Below are positions 1 to 8,044 of a DNA stretch of 64,000 bases, piece by piece. The number at the start of each line of letters is the position of its first letter. Within the stretch, counting starts at the first letter, position 1. Source of the stretch: LMUY01 sp965276785 (GTDB taxonomy: Bacteria; Pseudomonadota; Alphaproteobacteria; Acetobacterales; Acetobacteraceae); the NCBI GenBank assembly GCA_965276785.1, contig OZ255629.1, forward strand, positions 1,302,001 through 1,366,000. Reading direction: 5' to 3'. Position numbers and translations under genes: made by a program. Under the pieces are notes generated by a model. The model was given only the letters and a program-made list of their open reading frames with translations, searched no databases and had not been told where the DNA came from.

Positions 1-1101
1 GGCGGCGGCGCGGGCGGGCTTACGTCGGGCACGGCGGGCGGCACGGCGCCGCCAGGCCAAGCCGGCGCCGCCGCCACTCCGCCGACGGCTGCGGCCGGCA
101 ATCCGCTGCTCGGCGGACTGGAGCCCGGCGGCAATGGAGCCAATGCCGACACGATGCGCATCATTCCCAACGCGCAGAACAACGCGCTGCTGATCTATGG
201 CACGCCGCAGGAGAACGACACCGTGGAGGCGATGCTGCGCAAGCTAGACATCCTGCCGCTGCAGGTGCGCATCGACGCCACCATCGCCGAGGTCGACCTG
301 ACCGACAATTTGCAATACGGCACCCAATTCTTCTTCAGCGGCGGCTTGCAAGGCGCGCTCTCGTTCGGCGCCACCTCGCAGACCTTCGCCAACAACTTCC
401 CTGGCTTCGTGCTCAGCGGCCCCGGCGGCACGTCGGCCGCGCTGAACGCGCTGCAGGCGGTCACCAAGGTGCGGGTGCTGTCGTCGCCGCAATTGCTGGT
501 GCTGGACAACGAAGCAGCGCAGCTCGAAGTGGGCGCGCTGGTGCCCTATCTCAGCCAAACCTCGCAAAGCACCATCAGCTCCGGCGCGCCGGTGGTGAAC
601 TCGATCAACTATCAGCAGACCGGTGTGATCCTGCAGGTGACGCCGCGGGTGAACAGCGGCGGCCTCGTCACGCTGGACATTTCGCAGGAGGTCAGCAGCG
701 TTGTGCCGGGCGTGACCACCACGGGGGTGAACTCCCCCACCTTCAACGAGCGCAACGTGACCTCACGGGTGGTGATCCAGGACGGGCAGACCGTCGGCCT
801 CGCAGGGCTCATTCAGGACTCCGACTCGCGCCAGAATCAGGGCATTCCCTGGCTGAAGGACATTCCCTTGCTGGGCATCCTGGCCAGCCAGCAGACCAAC
901 ACCCGCGCCCGCACCGAGTTGCTCGTGCTGATCACGCCGCACGTGGTGCAGGATCAGCGCGATGCGCGCTCGCTGACGGCCGACCTGCGCGAGGAACTCG
1001 GCAACAGCGCCCTGGTGCCGCAGCAACTGACCACGCTCAAGGCGTCCGGCTCGGAAGACCCGAACGCGCCGCTGCGGCACTCCTTGGGCGCACCGCCGTG
1101 A
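1..1101 (+). CDS. gspD: Type II secretion secretin GspD, C-terminal part (5' truncated by window)
   Basis: This is the outer-membrane secretin that forms the gated pore of the type II secretion system. The frame is open from base 1, so the gene starts outside the window; 366 codons are visible. A Gly/Ala/Pro-rich linker (about codons 1-50) precedes the last N-domain sequence and then the secretin barrel. Secretin signatures are visible: VRIDATIAEVDL near the start of the barrel domain, VPYLSQ, and the typical GIPWLKDIPLLGILAS followed by RTELLVLITPHVV. The last 35 residues form the S-domain-like tail that binds a pilotin in some systems. A gspG gene lies nearby on the other strand. Confidence 0.93.
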   Translation, partial: GGGAGGLTSGTAGGTAPPGQAGAAATPPTAAAGNPLLGGLEPGGNGANADTMRIIPNAQNNALLIYGTPQENDTVEAMLRKLDILPLQVRIDATIAEVDLTDNLQYGTQFFFSGGLQGALSFGATSQTFANNFPGFVLSGPGGTSAALNALQAVTKVRVLSSPQLLVLDNEAAQLEVGALVPYLSQTSQSTISSGAPVVNSINYQQTGVILQVTPRVNSGGLVTLDISQEVSSVVPGVTTTGVNSPTFNERNVTSRVVIQDGQTVGLAGLIQDSDSRQNQGIPWLKDIPLLGILASQQTNTRARTELLVLITPHVVQDQRDARSLTADLREELGNSALVPQQLTTLKASGSEDPNAPLRHSLGAPP

Positions 1102-1115
1102 ACCTGTGCCGTACC

Positions 1116-1437
1116 GTCATGCCCGGACTTGATCCAAGGCTGTCCGGTTCACGTTATTGTCGACGAGAAAGTAAAATTTTGTCGTCATGCCCGTGCTTGA
1201 CACGGGCGGAGCAGCCAAAGGTTCCGGGGGCAACGCCCGTGGAATGGCTGCGGAGGGATCCACGGGGTTTGGCTGATGACGTCGGTCGGTTCTTGAAGAG
1301 GACTGGCTCTCAACGGGTTGGGCCGGTGATGCTGGAACGCCTTGGGTGCCCGGATCAAGTCCGGGCACGACGGTAAAATGTTGTATTCCTTAACTTTCTA
1401 CGAACCGCACAGCCGTGGACTTGATCCGGGCATCCGA
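1116..1437. repeat. Palindromic repeat cluster A (REP-like)
   Basis: The 398-bp gap between gspD and gspG holds no convincing gene. It contains four related 20-27 bp units: GTCATGCCCGGACTTGATCC at 1116-1135, a diverged copy at 1184-1207 (GTCATGCCCGTGCTTGACAC), an inverted copy at 1346-1372 and a partial copy at 1416-1437. The units are themselves palindromic (CCGGACTTGATCCGG type). The same unit recurs as inverted pairs near 10.9-11.1 kb and 40.9-41.1 kb. Short reading frames across this stretch are products of the repeat. Confidence 0.8.
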
Positions 1438-1499
1438 GCGGTGCTCGCCGCACGGTCCAAGCAAGTCATGAACCGCCTTGTCCAGCCGGATCGCGTGGA

Positions 1500-1940
1500 T
1501 TACGGATTACAGATCTGGTCGTTGCCGCCCGAGCCGTTCGGGCCCTGCGAGCAAAGATCATAGTCATGCCCGTTGCGCTGGGACGGCATGCGATACTGAT
1601 AGGGATGGTTCCAGGCATCCACCGGTGCGGTCTCGCCCTTCAGGTAAGGACCGTTCCAGTTGTCCGCCCCAGTCGGCCGCACCGACAGCGCGGTCAAGCC
1701 CTGCTCGGTGGTGGGATAGGAGCCGACATCGAGCTTGTAGAGATCGAGAATGGAGCCGATCCGCTCGATCGACTGCTTGGCGATATTGACGCGCGCGCCG
1801 CCCAATTGCCGCAGCACAGCGGGCGCCACCAGGCCGATCAGCAAGCCGAGGATGGCGATCACCACCAAAATCTCGAGCAGGGTGAAGCCGGCGTCTCGCC
1901 GGGTGCGGTCAGGCTTGGGCATGGATTGGGTGTCCTGCAT
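1500..1940 (-). CDS. gspG: Type II secretion major pseudopilin GspG
   Basis: GspG builds the periplasmic pseudopilus that pushes substrates through the GspD pore. The prepilin motif is clear: a short charged leader ending RRDAG, then FTLLEILVVIAILGLLIGLV, with the invariant Glu at position +5 of the mature protein. The prepilin peptidase would cut after the Gly. The globular part has the family's GSYPTTEQGL, WNGPYLKG and a C-terminal loop with NGHDYDLCSQG, which coordinates calcium in GspG. Two in-frame ATGs (1940 and 1922) precede the leader; 1940 is used here and gives 146 residues, a normal length. No strong ribosome-binding site separates the two. Confidence 0.92.
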   Translation of the reverse strand: MQDTQSMPKPDRTRRDAGFTLLEILVVIAILGLLIGLVAPAVLRQLGGARVNIAKQSIERIGSILDLYKLDVGSYPTTEQGLTALSVRPTGADNWNGPYLKGETAPVDAWNHPYQYRMPSQRNGHDYDLCSQGPNGSGGNDQICNP

Positions 1941-1960
1941 GGTGGCGGGCGGCGGGACTG

Positions 1961-2380
1961 ATGGCGGTCCCGTTTCTCGCCTGCATGGCGCTAGTCGCAT
2001 CGATCTACAAGCTGCCGCCGCGGGTATTACCGTCTATCCATGCGGTGGAAGGGGGGCAGGTCGCTTCAGTTCATCTCAACGCCGATGGCTCGCAGGATTT
2101 GGGCTTGATGCAGGTCAATACGCGATGGCTGCCTGTTCTGTCGCGCTACACGCAGCGGCCCGAAAGCTTCGTTCGTGCGTCCCTGCTGAGCCGACCATGC
2201 TATAATATTGCAGCCGGCGGGCTGATCCTGCGACGCTATCTGGATGAAACCGGTGGCGACTTGATGCGGGCGGTCGGCGATTATCATTCCCACACGCCAC
2301 CGTTGAACGCGGCCTATCGAGACCGGGTGATGCGGTCAGCCACGGCGCTGTTCGGCGCTATGGCCAATCGCACCCGCTAA
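1961..2380 (+). CDS. Small lytic transglycosylase (SLT domain)
   Basis: A 139-residue exported lysozyme-like transglycosylase of the IagB/VirB1 type, which opens peptidoglycan locally so a secretion machine or pilus can be assembled. The first ~20 residues are hydrophobic and may be a signal peptide or anchor. The SLT core shows a candidate catalytic Glu in HAVEGG, then the family block DLGLMQVNTRWLP, the CYNIAAGGLILRRYL helix and AVGDYHS. It diverges from gspG with 20 bp between the start codons, which suggests that it serves the type II system. Pairing with secretion is inferred from position. Confidence 0.8.
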   Translation: MAVPFLACMALVASIYKLPPRVLPSIHAVEGGQVASVHLNADGSQDLGLMQVNTRWLPVLSRYTQRPESFVRASLLSRPCYNIAAGGLILRRYLDETGGDLMRAVGDYHSHTPPLNAAYRDRVMRSATALFGAMANRTR

Positions 2381-2387
2381 CCCGAAG

Positions 2388-2690
2388 TTAGCGGTAATAC
2401 CCAGGCGCGCCGTAGTACGCCGGGGGTGGGGCGTAGTAGGCCGGCGGCGGAGCATACACGACCGGAGGCGGTGCATACACAACGGGCGGTGGGGCGTAGT
2501 AACGCGGGCCGGCAAGCGCCGCGCCCACACCAAGGCCGACGATGGCGCCCGCGATCCCGGCACCCACTCCGCCGCCATGGTAATATCCACCGCCACCGTA
2601 TCCGCGATGCCAGTAGGCGTTGGCGGGCGTTGCGGCCAGAAGGCCAACTGCCACCGGGGCGGCGACAAGCAGACCAAGCTTCGGGCTCAT
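2388..2690 (-). CDS. Small secreted Gly- and Pro/Tyr-rich repeat protein
   Basis: A 100-residue protein with a clear signal peptide (cleavage probably after TPANA, residue ~25). The mature part starts with a Gly/Tyr/His-rich segment (YGGGGYYHGGG), then a Gly/Ala stretch that could be a short membrane-seeking or glycine-zipper helix (GAGIAGAIVGLGVGAALAG), then several tandem copies of YAPPPVV/YYAPPPA. Such proteins are usually annotated as envelope or PXPV-repeat proteins without a known job. It is convergent with the lytic transglycosylase, with 7 bp between the stops. Confidence 0.75.
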   Translation of the reverse strand: MSPKLGLLVAAPVAVGLLAATPANAYWHRGYGGGGYYHGGGVGAGIAGAIVGLGVGAALAGPRYYAPPPVVYAPPPVVYAPPPAYYAPPPAYYGAPGYYR

Positions 2691-2804
2691 GGCTGAACTC
2701 CTGTTTCATAGGCAATCGATCGGATCGCCCTAGCCTCGGCATATACGAGCGGCCTGTGTCCACTTTGCGGCACTAATGTAACTGAAGCGTTCACAACTGC
2801 GCGC

Positions 2805-4649
2805 TCAGGTTGTATTTGCCACCGCCCCGGCGCGGAACCCGCCCGATTGCCGCTGCCACAGCCGGGCATAGGCGCCGCCGCGGGCCAGCAGGGCGGCATG
2901 GGTGCCCTGCTCCACGATCTGGCCGGCATCCAGCACCACCAGCCGGTCCATGCGGGCGATGGTGGACAGGCGATGCGCAATGGCGATCACCGTGCGCCCC
3001 TCCATCAAGCCGTCGAGCTGCTCCTGGATGGCATTCTCCACCTCCGAGTCGAGCGCGCTGGTGGCCTCGTCCAGCACCAAGATCGGCGCATCCTTCAGGA
3101 TCACCCGGGCAATGGCTACGCGCTGGCGCTGGCCGCCGGACAGCTTCACGCCGCGTTCCCCCACATGCGCCTCAAAGCCATGGCGGCCGTTCCAATCCTC
3201 CAACGTGTGGATGAACCCGTCGGCGTGGGCGCGACGGGCAGCGTCCAGCACCTCGGCCTCGGCGGCATGCGGGCGGCCATAGCGGATGTTGTCGCGGATG
3301 GAGCGGTGCAGCAGCGACGTGTCCTGCGTCACCATGCCGATCTGCGCGCGCAGGCTCTCCTGCGTCACGTGGGCGATATCCTGCCCATCGATCACAATGC
3401 GCCCGGCTTCCGGCGCGTAGAAGCCGAGCAGCAGGTTGACCAGGGTGGACTTGCCGGCGCCGGACTGGCCCACCAGGCCGATGCGTTCGCCGGGCCCGAC
3501 CCGCAAGTCCAACCCGTGCAGCACCCCCCGCGCGGTGCCGTAGCCGAAGCGGACGCCCTCGAAGGAGATGGCGCCTTCGCTCACCACCAACGGCCGCGAA
3601 CCCGGCGCGTCCGGCATCTGGCGCGGCACGGCGATGGAGCGCTGCGCGTCCTGCACGATGCCGACGTTCTCGAAGATCGCGGTCACGTTCTGCGACACCC
3701 AGCCGGCGATGTTGCTCACCTGCCAGGCGAGCGGCAGCGCCATCGCCACCGTGCCGACGCTCACCCGGCCTTGTGCCCACAGCCATATCGCCAGGCCGCC
3801 GGTGCCCACCACCATGAAGGCGTTCGCCACGTGCAACGACACGTTGAAGGTGCTGATCAGCCGCACTTGGTGCTGGAAGGCCGCGGTGTGCTCGTCAACT
3901 GACTCGGCCACGAACGCGTCCTCGTCGCGGGCGCGGGCGAACAACTTGACGGTGAGGATGTTGGTGTAGCTGTCCACCACGCGGCCGGTGAGGCCCGACC
4001 GGACCTCGCTCATCCGGCGCGACCGCTCCCGCGCCCGCGGCACGAACACCCGCAACAGGATGCCATAGACGACGAACCACGCCGCCAGCGGGAGGGAGAG
4101 CAGCGGGTCGGCGCGGCCCATCAGCAGCATGGCGCTGCCGCCATAGACGATGATGTACCAGACCGCGTTGGTGGCCGAGACCACGCTCTCCCGCAGCGCC
4201 GGCCCGGCCTGCATCACCCGGTTGGCGATGCGGCCGGCGAAGTCGTTCTGGAAGAAGGTCCAGCTTTGCCGCACCACGTGCCAGTGGCTCTGCCACCGGA
4301 TCAGGTTGGACATGCCCGGCGCGATGGCCTGGTTGGTGACCAGGTTCAGCAGCAGCAGCCCGAACGGCCGCAGCACCAGCAGCACCGCCGCCATACCCAG
4401 CAGCCGCCATTTCGCCGCCGCCCAGAGTGATGCGGGGGAGTGCTGCGTTACGAGCGAGACCACGCGGCCGAGGAATACCGGGATGGCGCTGTCGACCAGC
4501 GCCGTCAGCATGCCGACGGCGAACAGCGCCGCCACCAGGCCACGGGACTGGCGGATGAAGTGCCAGTAAAACGCCGCGAGCTCCGCCGGGGGCTCTCCCG
4601 CAGGCGGCGGCGCAGTCGGCGTGAGGATGCGTTCGAACCAACGGAACAT
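2805..4649 (-). CDS. ABC exporter, fused permease and ATPase (MsbA/multidrug type)
   Basis: A half-size ABC exporter of 614 residues that would work as a homodimer in the inner membrane. The N-terminal ~320 residues form the six-helix exporter domain; the C-terminal domain has Walker A GQSGAGKST, the Q-loop, signature LSGGQRQR, Walker B ILVLDEATSALDSE and switch histidine AIAHRLSTI. The ATG at 4649 (MFRWFE) is chosen; an in-frame TTG 36 bases upstream would add 12 residues, and neither has a good ribosome-binding site. Lipid, drug or polysaccharide precursors are possible substrates and the sequence does not choose between them. Confidence 0.9.
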   Translation of the reverse strand: MFRWFERILTPTAPPPAGEPPAELAAFYWHFIRQSRGLVAALFAVGMLTALVDSAIPVFLGRVVSLVTQHSPASLWAAAKWRLLGMAAVLLVLRPFGLLLLNLVTNQAIAPGMSNLIRWQSHWHVVRQSWTFFQNDFAGRIANRVMQAGPALRESVVSATNAVWYIIVYGGSAMLLMGRADPLLSLPLAAWFVVYGILLRVFVPRARERSRRMSEVRSGLTGRVVDSYTNILTVKLFARARDEDAFVAESVDEHTAAFQHQVRLISTFNVSLHVANAFMVVGTGGLAIWLWAQGRVSVGTVAMALPLAWQVSNIAGWVSQNVTAIFENVGIVQDAQRSIAVPRQMPDAPGSRPLVVSEGAISFEGVRFGYGTARGVLHGLDLRVGPGERIGLVGQSGAGKSTLVNLLLGFYAPEAGRIVIDGQDIAHVTQESLRAQIGMVTQDTSLLHRSIRDNIRYGRPHAAEAEVLDAARRAHADGFIHTLEDWNGRHGFEAHVGERGVKLSGGQRQRVAIARVILKDAPILVLDEATSALDSEVENAIQEQLDGLMEGRTVIAIAHRLSTIARMDRLVVLDAGQIVEQGTHAALLARGGAYARLWQRQSGGFRAGAVANTT

Positions 4650-4721
4650 GGCAGTGGGGTTGGCTCGCGCTGCCGAGCGGGTCAAGCCACCGTCGCGTGA
4701 CGATGGCGGAATCGTCCCGGG

Positions 4722-5132
4722 TCAGCCAATCACTTGGCAGAACGCACGGGCCGTCAGAATGCCGGTGGGTCCCAGCTTGCCGCGCACCAGCAAGCCGGCG
4801 CGCTTGTCGCCAGTGATCAAATAGTCCGCCCGGCTTTGCTCGCTCAGGGCCAAGAGCCACGCATCGTTCGGGTCGGCAGCCTCATGCGCAAGGCGAAGGT
4901 CCGTGACGACGAGGGCGCCCTGGAGGTGGTTCAGCATGCGGCCGACCCGGTGCGGCTGAAGCACGCCGCGAAACTTCGGGTAGCGGCTGGCCCGGCGGAG
5001 CTCGTCGAGCTGGATCGTCGCGGTGACGAGCTCGAAGCGCTTTTTCTGCCAAGCCTGGTAGATCTGGTGCGGCGGCCCGGCGGCGGAGATCAGCGCGCTG
5101 AGCAGGATGTTGCTGTTCAGGACGACGCGCAT
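4722..5132 (-). CDS. PIN-domain toxin (VapC-like/COG1569)
   Basis: A 136-residue PIN-domain RNase, predicted toxin of a type II toxin-antitoxin pair. The N-terminal strand reads MRVVLNSNILLSALIS, where the first catalytic Asp of the usual VLDTN motif is Asn6. The other acidic positions are present: the Glu of QLDELRRA and the Asp residues of DPNDAW and LITGDKR. Its ATG directly follows the antitoxin stop (TGAATG), so the two are translationally coupled. The Asn could weaken metal binding; some COG1569 members are believed to share it, so loss of activity is not certain. Confidence 0.85.
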   Translation of the reverse strand: MRVVLNSNILLSALISAAGPPHQIYQAWQKKRFELVTATIQLDELRRASRYPKFRGVLQPHRVGRMLNHLQGALVVTDLRLAHEAADPNDAWLLALSEQSRADYLITGDKRAGLLVRGKLGPTGILTARAFCQVIG

Positions 5133-5375
5133 TCACGCGCGCCGGGCCCACCCCAACGCCTCATCGACGATGCTGTCGACCTCGTCGGCCGACAGGTCGG
5201 CGTTCTGCTCCTTGGCCTGGGCCACGGTGACCTCGAACACGCGCGCCAACACCGCGTCCTCGACGAAGCGCGACAGTTCGCCTTTGCGGCTGCGCCCCTG
5301 ATCCGCCAGGACCTGGCGAAGCGCCGTGTCGGTGCTTGGTGCGACCACGAGATTCCAGCGTGCGAGATCGGACAT
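5133..5375 (-). CDS. Antitoxin partner of the PIN toxin (ribbon-helix-helix-like)
   Basis: An ~80-residue protein directly upstream of the PIN toxin and abutting it (TGA then ATG). It has a short N-terminal strand (RWNLVVAPSTDTALRQVLAD) and a charged helix GRSRKGELSRFVEDAVLARVFE, which fits a ribbon-helix-helix DNA-binding domain, followed by an acidic C-terminal helix (NADLSADEVDSIVDEALGWA) suited to bind the toxin. The ATG at 5375 is used; a GTG nine bases upstream is an alternative. Autoregulation of the pair is expected from the family but no operator was recognised. Confidence 0.8.
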   Translation of the reverse strand: MSDLARWNLVVAPSTDTALRQVLADQGRSRKGELSRFVEDAVLARVFEVTVAQAKEQNADLSADEVDSIVDEALGWARRA

Positions 5376-5476
5376 GATCGACACATAAACACATACGTAG
5401 GGAAAGAAGCCAGACTTAAATGGGGCGGGACAGGCGGATTTTCCCCGCCAGCCTAACTGCTCTACAAGCCGCCGCC

Positions 5477-5755
5477 ATGACCCAGGTCGACCACGCCCTC
5501 GCCATCATGACTGCATGGCTGTTCATCGCCTTGCATTATCTGAGCCTGTTGCTGTCCTGGGTGGACGGGTGGCTGCATCAGGGCCTCACCCGTCTCGACG
5601 TTCCAGCCAATTTGCAGATGCTGGTGATCCTGCTGGTCGACATCGTGCTGCTCGTGGCGGTGGTGCGCGCGTTCGGCGGCTTGGCGCGCATCTTCGCGAT
5701 TGTGTTCCTGATCCTGCTGCTGCTGCACATCGCGGCGCCGGGCCTCGGTGTCTGA
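5477..5755 (+). CDS. Small three-helix membrane protein, unknown
   Basis: A 92-residue protein with three hydrophobic segments: residues ~8-30 (ALAIMTAWLFIALHYLSLLL), ~44-65 (LQMLVILLVDIVLLVAVV) and ~70-90 (RIFAIVFLILLLLHIAA). No catalytic motif or family is recognised. The frame is open further upstream, but the ATG at 5477 gives a sensible N-terminus just ahead of the first helix. It stands alone between the toxin-antitoxin pair and the methyltransferase. Confidence 0.55.
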   Translation: MTQVDHALAIMTAWLFIALHYLSLLLSWVDGWLHQGLTRLDVPANLQMLVILLVDIVLLVAVVRAFGGLARIFAIVFLILLLLHIAAPGLGV

Positions 5756-6002
5756 CGTCGCACCTCGATAGGAACCAGCCTGGGTCATTCGCACTTGGTT
5801 GAGGCGCGAGTTATCTCACCGAAGCACTGGCTCGAAGCCCGGGCGCAGTCCCAGCCGTCAAAGGATTCGTTTTATCTCAAGCACATCTCCCATCGAGGTG
5901 GGCGCACGGGCGCCCTTGTCCCTACCCTCCGCGACCCGGCGAACAGGGTTCGACAGCGCCCGGCTGCACCGGCTCATCGCCGCCAGCCGCACCGTTCGTT
6001 CC

Positions 6003-6641
6003 ATGTCGATCGGGCTGCTGGCGCGGCTCGAATTGGCGTTCCTCGCCGGCCATAAGCAGCCGGAGGTGCTGATCGCCATCAAGCGCGCCCGGCAAGGCCG
6101 CGAGTCGCTGCTGAGTGGCAATGAGGCATTCACCTTGTTCGCGCTCGCCCGTGCCCAAAGCGCGCTGGATGGTGAGATGGCGGAGGTTGGCGTCTATCAG
6201 GGATGCTCGGCCAAAATCATCAGCACGGCCAGTGCGGGAGTGCCGCTCCATCTGTTCGATACCTTTGAGGGCTTGCCGGCGCCCAACGCCCATGAGCATG
6301 CCCGGATGCGCAAAGGACACTATGCCGCGTCTCTGCGGTCGGTGCAGGCTTTCCTGGCCGACCTGCCTGCTATCAGCTTTTATCCCGGCCTGTTTCCCAG
6401 CACGGCCGGGCAGTGCGGCGAGCGCGCGTTCTCGTTCGTGCATCTGGACGTCGATCTGAAATCGAGCACGCTGGCCTGCTTGGAGTTCTTCTATCCCCGT
6501 ATGCGACCGGGCGGCGTGATTCTGACGCATGACTTTTCATATTTGGACGGTGTGCGTGCCGCCTTTGACGAATTTCTCTCCGGTCGGCGTGAGCGGCCGG
6601 TCGAGCTGCCAAGCTCGCAGGCCATGCTCATCAAGTTATAG
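6003..6641 (+). CDS. TylF/MycF-type class I SAM-dependent methyltransferase
   Basis: A 212-residue methyltransferase of the macrocin O-methyltransferase (TylF) family, which methylates sugar or polyketide hydroxyls in a metal-dependent way. The SAM-binding motif I reads AEVGVYQGCSA, followed by the acidic LHLFDTFEGLP and the family hallmark HLDVDLKSSTLACLEFFYPR-type block (starting near residue 146), with RPGGVILTHDFSYLDGV. The ATG at 6003 is chosen because upstream codons look non-coding; the frame is open from 5799. There is no adjacent glycosyltransferase or polyketide gene, so the acceptor is unknown. Confidence 0.8.
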   Translation: MSIGLLARLELAFLAGHKQPEVLIAIKRARQGRESLLSGNEAFTLFALARAQSALDGEMAEVGVYQGCSAKIISTASAGVPLHLFDTFEGLPAPNAHEHARMRKGHYAASLRSVQAFLADLPAISFYPGLFPSTAGQCGERAFSFVHLDVDLKSSTLACLEFFYPRMRPGGVILTHDFSYLDGVRAAFDEFLSGRRERPVELPSSQAMLIKL

Positions 6642-6657
6642 CCATCCCGCCTGGAAC

Positions 6658-7884
6658 TCAGCGTCCCGACCGCAACTCCAACGGCAGCCGAACGAACCCG
6701 TACAGCCCGCGGTTGGTGCCCACTTCCGGCTCGCCGACCTCGATCGTGGCGCAATGCTCCAGCAGAGCTTCCAGCATCACCTCCATCTCCAGCTTGGCGA
6801 GATGCAGGCCGCCGCAGAGATGCGTCCCCACGCCCCAGGCAAGTTGGAGCCGCGCGTCGCGGGTGATGTCGAAGCGGTCAGGGTCGGCGAACTTGCGCTC
6901 ATCGCGGTTGGCCGAGGCGTAGATCAGCATCACGCGGGCACCCTGCGGGATGACGGCCTGACCAACCGCGTAATCAGCCGTTGCATAACGCGAGAACCAA
7001 CGCACCACCGCGCTGTGCCGCACGCTCTCCAACACCGCGCCCGCCGCCAGTGACGGGTCGCGGCGCAGCATATCCCATTGCGCCGGGTCGCAGCCGAGCG
7101 CGTACAGCAAATGCCCTTTGGCGAGGATCGTGGTGTCCAAGCTTGGTATGATGTAGGCGCTCAGGGCGCCGCGGCCCTCCGCCTCGCTCAGCCGGCCCGA
7201 TTCGACGGCGGCGAGCAGGTCGCGCGCCCAGCCGCCCTCGTTCAGGTCGGTCCATTTCAGGTTTGTTATGTAGCGCCGCCACCCGGCGACGCTGGCAGAG
7301 TCCTGGTCGGACCCCGCTCGCTCGGGCCCGACCATGTTGAAGGTGGCGCTGGCCCAGTCGAGCATCGCCGCGCGGCCCTCCTCCGGGAGGCCCACGAGAA
7401 CGCTGATCGCCGATAGCGGCAGAAACTGGGCGATCTGCGTCATGGCGTCGAACGGGCCTTGGTCCACCAGCGCCTTCACCCGCGCGCTGATCATCTCCCG
7501 CAACATCGCCCGGTGTTGCTTGAGCTGGCCCGGTATCATGGGGCGGATCACCTCGCGTCGCATGCGGCTGTGCTGATCGCCGTCCGACGCCAACAGGTTT
7601 GGATTGCCCGGTGTGTTGAATTGGTCGTTGAAGCCGACGCCCTTGGCGCAGATCAGCGTGTCCGGCGCCAGCAGGGCCGCGCGCACGTCGTCGAACCGAG
7701 CGAGCGCATAGGCGTCGGGATCGCGCAGCCGCACCACGGGCGCCAGATCCCGCATCGCCCGGTAGTGGGCGAACGGGGATTGCAGCGCTGCAGGAGCGAA
7801 CAAGTCCGGCTCATAGACCGGTGCATCGGCGCGGCCGGGTGCAGTTTTGGGTGCCTGCTGGGATGCTGTGTTCTCGACGTCCAC
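6658..7884 (-). CDS. Cytochrome P450 monooxygenase
   Basis: A 408-residue soluble bacterial P450. The I-helix has PSLDTT, which keeps the acid-alcohol pair but not the usual A/G-G. The K-helix ExxR is ESVR, and the heme loop is WGVGTHLCGG with the cysteine ligand (Trp replaces the usual Phe). The start is the GTG at 7884, fixed by a GGAGGA site 6 bases upstream; the frame is open another 16 codons. The N-terminal half (FNDQFN, NLLASDGDQHSRMRR) resembles aromatic-acid P450s such as CYP199, a weak similarity call. A hydratase/SDR pair lies 160 bp upstream on the same strand. No ferredoxin gene is adjacent. Confidence 0.92.
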   Translation of the reverse strand: MDVENTASQQAPKTAPGRADAPVYEPDLFAPAALQSPFAHYRAMRDLAPVVRLRDPDAYALARFDDVRAALLAPDTLICAKGVGFNDQFNTPGNPNLLASDGDQHSRMRREVIRPMIPGQLKQHRAMLREMISARVKALVDQGPFDAMTQIAQFLPLSAISVLVGLPEEGRAAMLDWASATFNMVGPERAGSDQDSASVAGWRRYITNLKWTDLNEGGWARDLLAAVESGRLSEAEGRGALSAYIIPSLDTTILAKGHLLYALGCDPAQWDMLRRDPSLAAGAVLESVRHSAVVRWFSRYATADYAVGQAVIPQGARVMLIYASANRDERKFADPDRFDITRDARLQLAWGVGTHLCGGLHLAKLEMEVMLEALLEHCATIEVGEPEVGTNRGLYGFVRLPLELRSGR

Positions 7885-7890
7885 TCTGCT

Positions 7891-7896
7891 TCCTCC
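7891..7896 (-). promoter_or_regulatory. Ribosome-binding site that fixes the P450 start
   Basis: On the minus strand the sequence GGAGGA lies 6 bases before the GTG at 7882-7884. It is the only strong Shine-Dalgarno site near the 5' end and decides for VDVENTASQ as the N-terminus over the upstream in-frame GTG at 7932. Confidence 0.75.
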
Positions 7897-7989
7897 ACGT
7901 TTCTTAAGGCGATTTGACAGGCAGGCTTCCACAATTCAGCGGCGGCATGACAGACCAGAATATCGTGCCAATGCTGCACAGGGGTCATT

Positions 7990-8015
7990 GGCATAAAACC
8001 GGGGCATAAAACCGG
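7990..8015. repeat. Perfect tandem duplication of a 13-mer upstream of the P450
   Basis: GGCATAAAACCGG occurs twice head to tail (7990-8002 and 8003-8015) in the 160-bp gap between the SDR stop and the P450 start. It could be a recent slippage duplication or a doubled protein-binding site for the P450 promoter. No regulator gene is adjacent. Confidence 0.6.
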
Positions 8016-8044
8016 CCGTCGTCTCGTTCAATCAACAGCGCGCT

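Noticed and set aside
1098..1376. Short frames on both strands after gspD
   Set aside because: They are built from the palindromic repeat units and have no independent coding signal.
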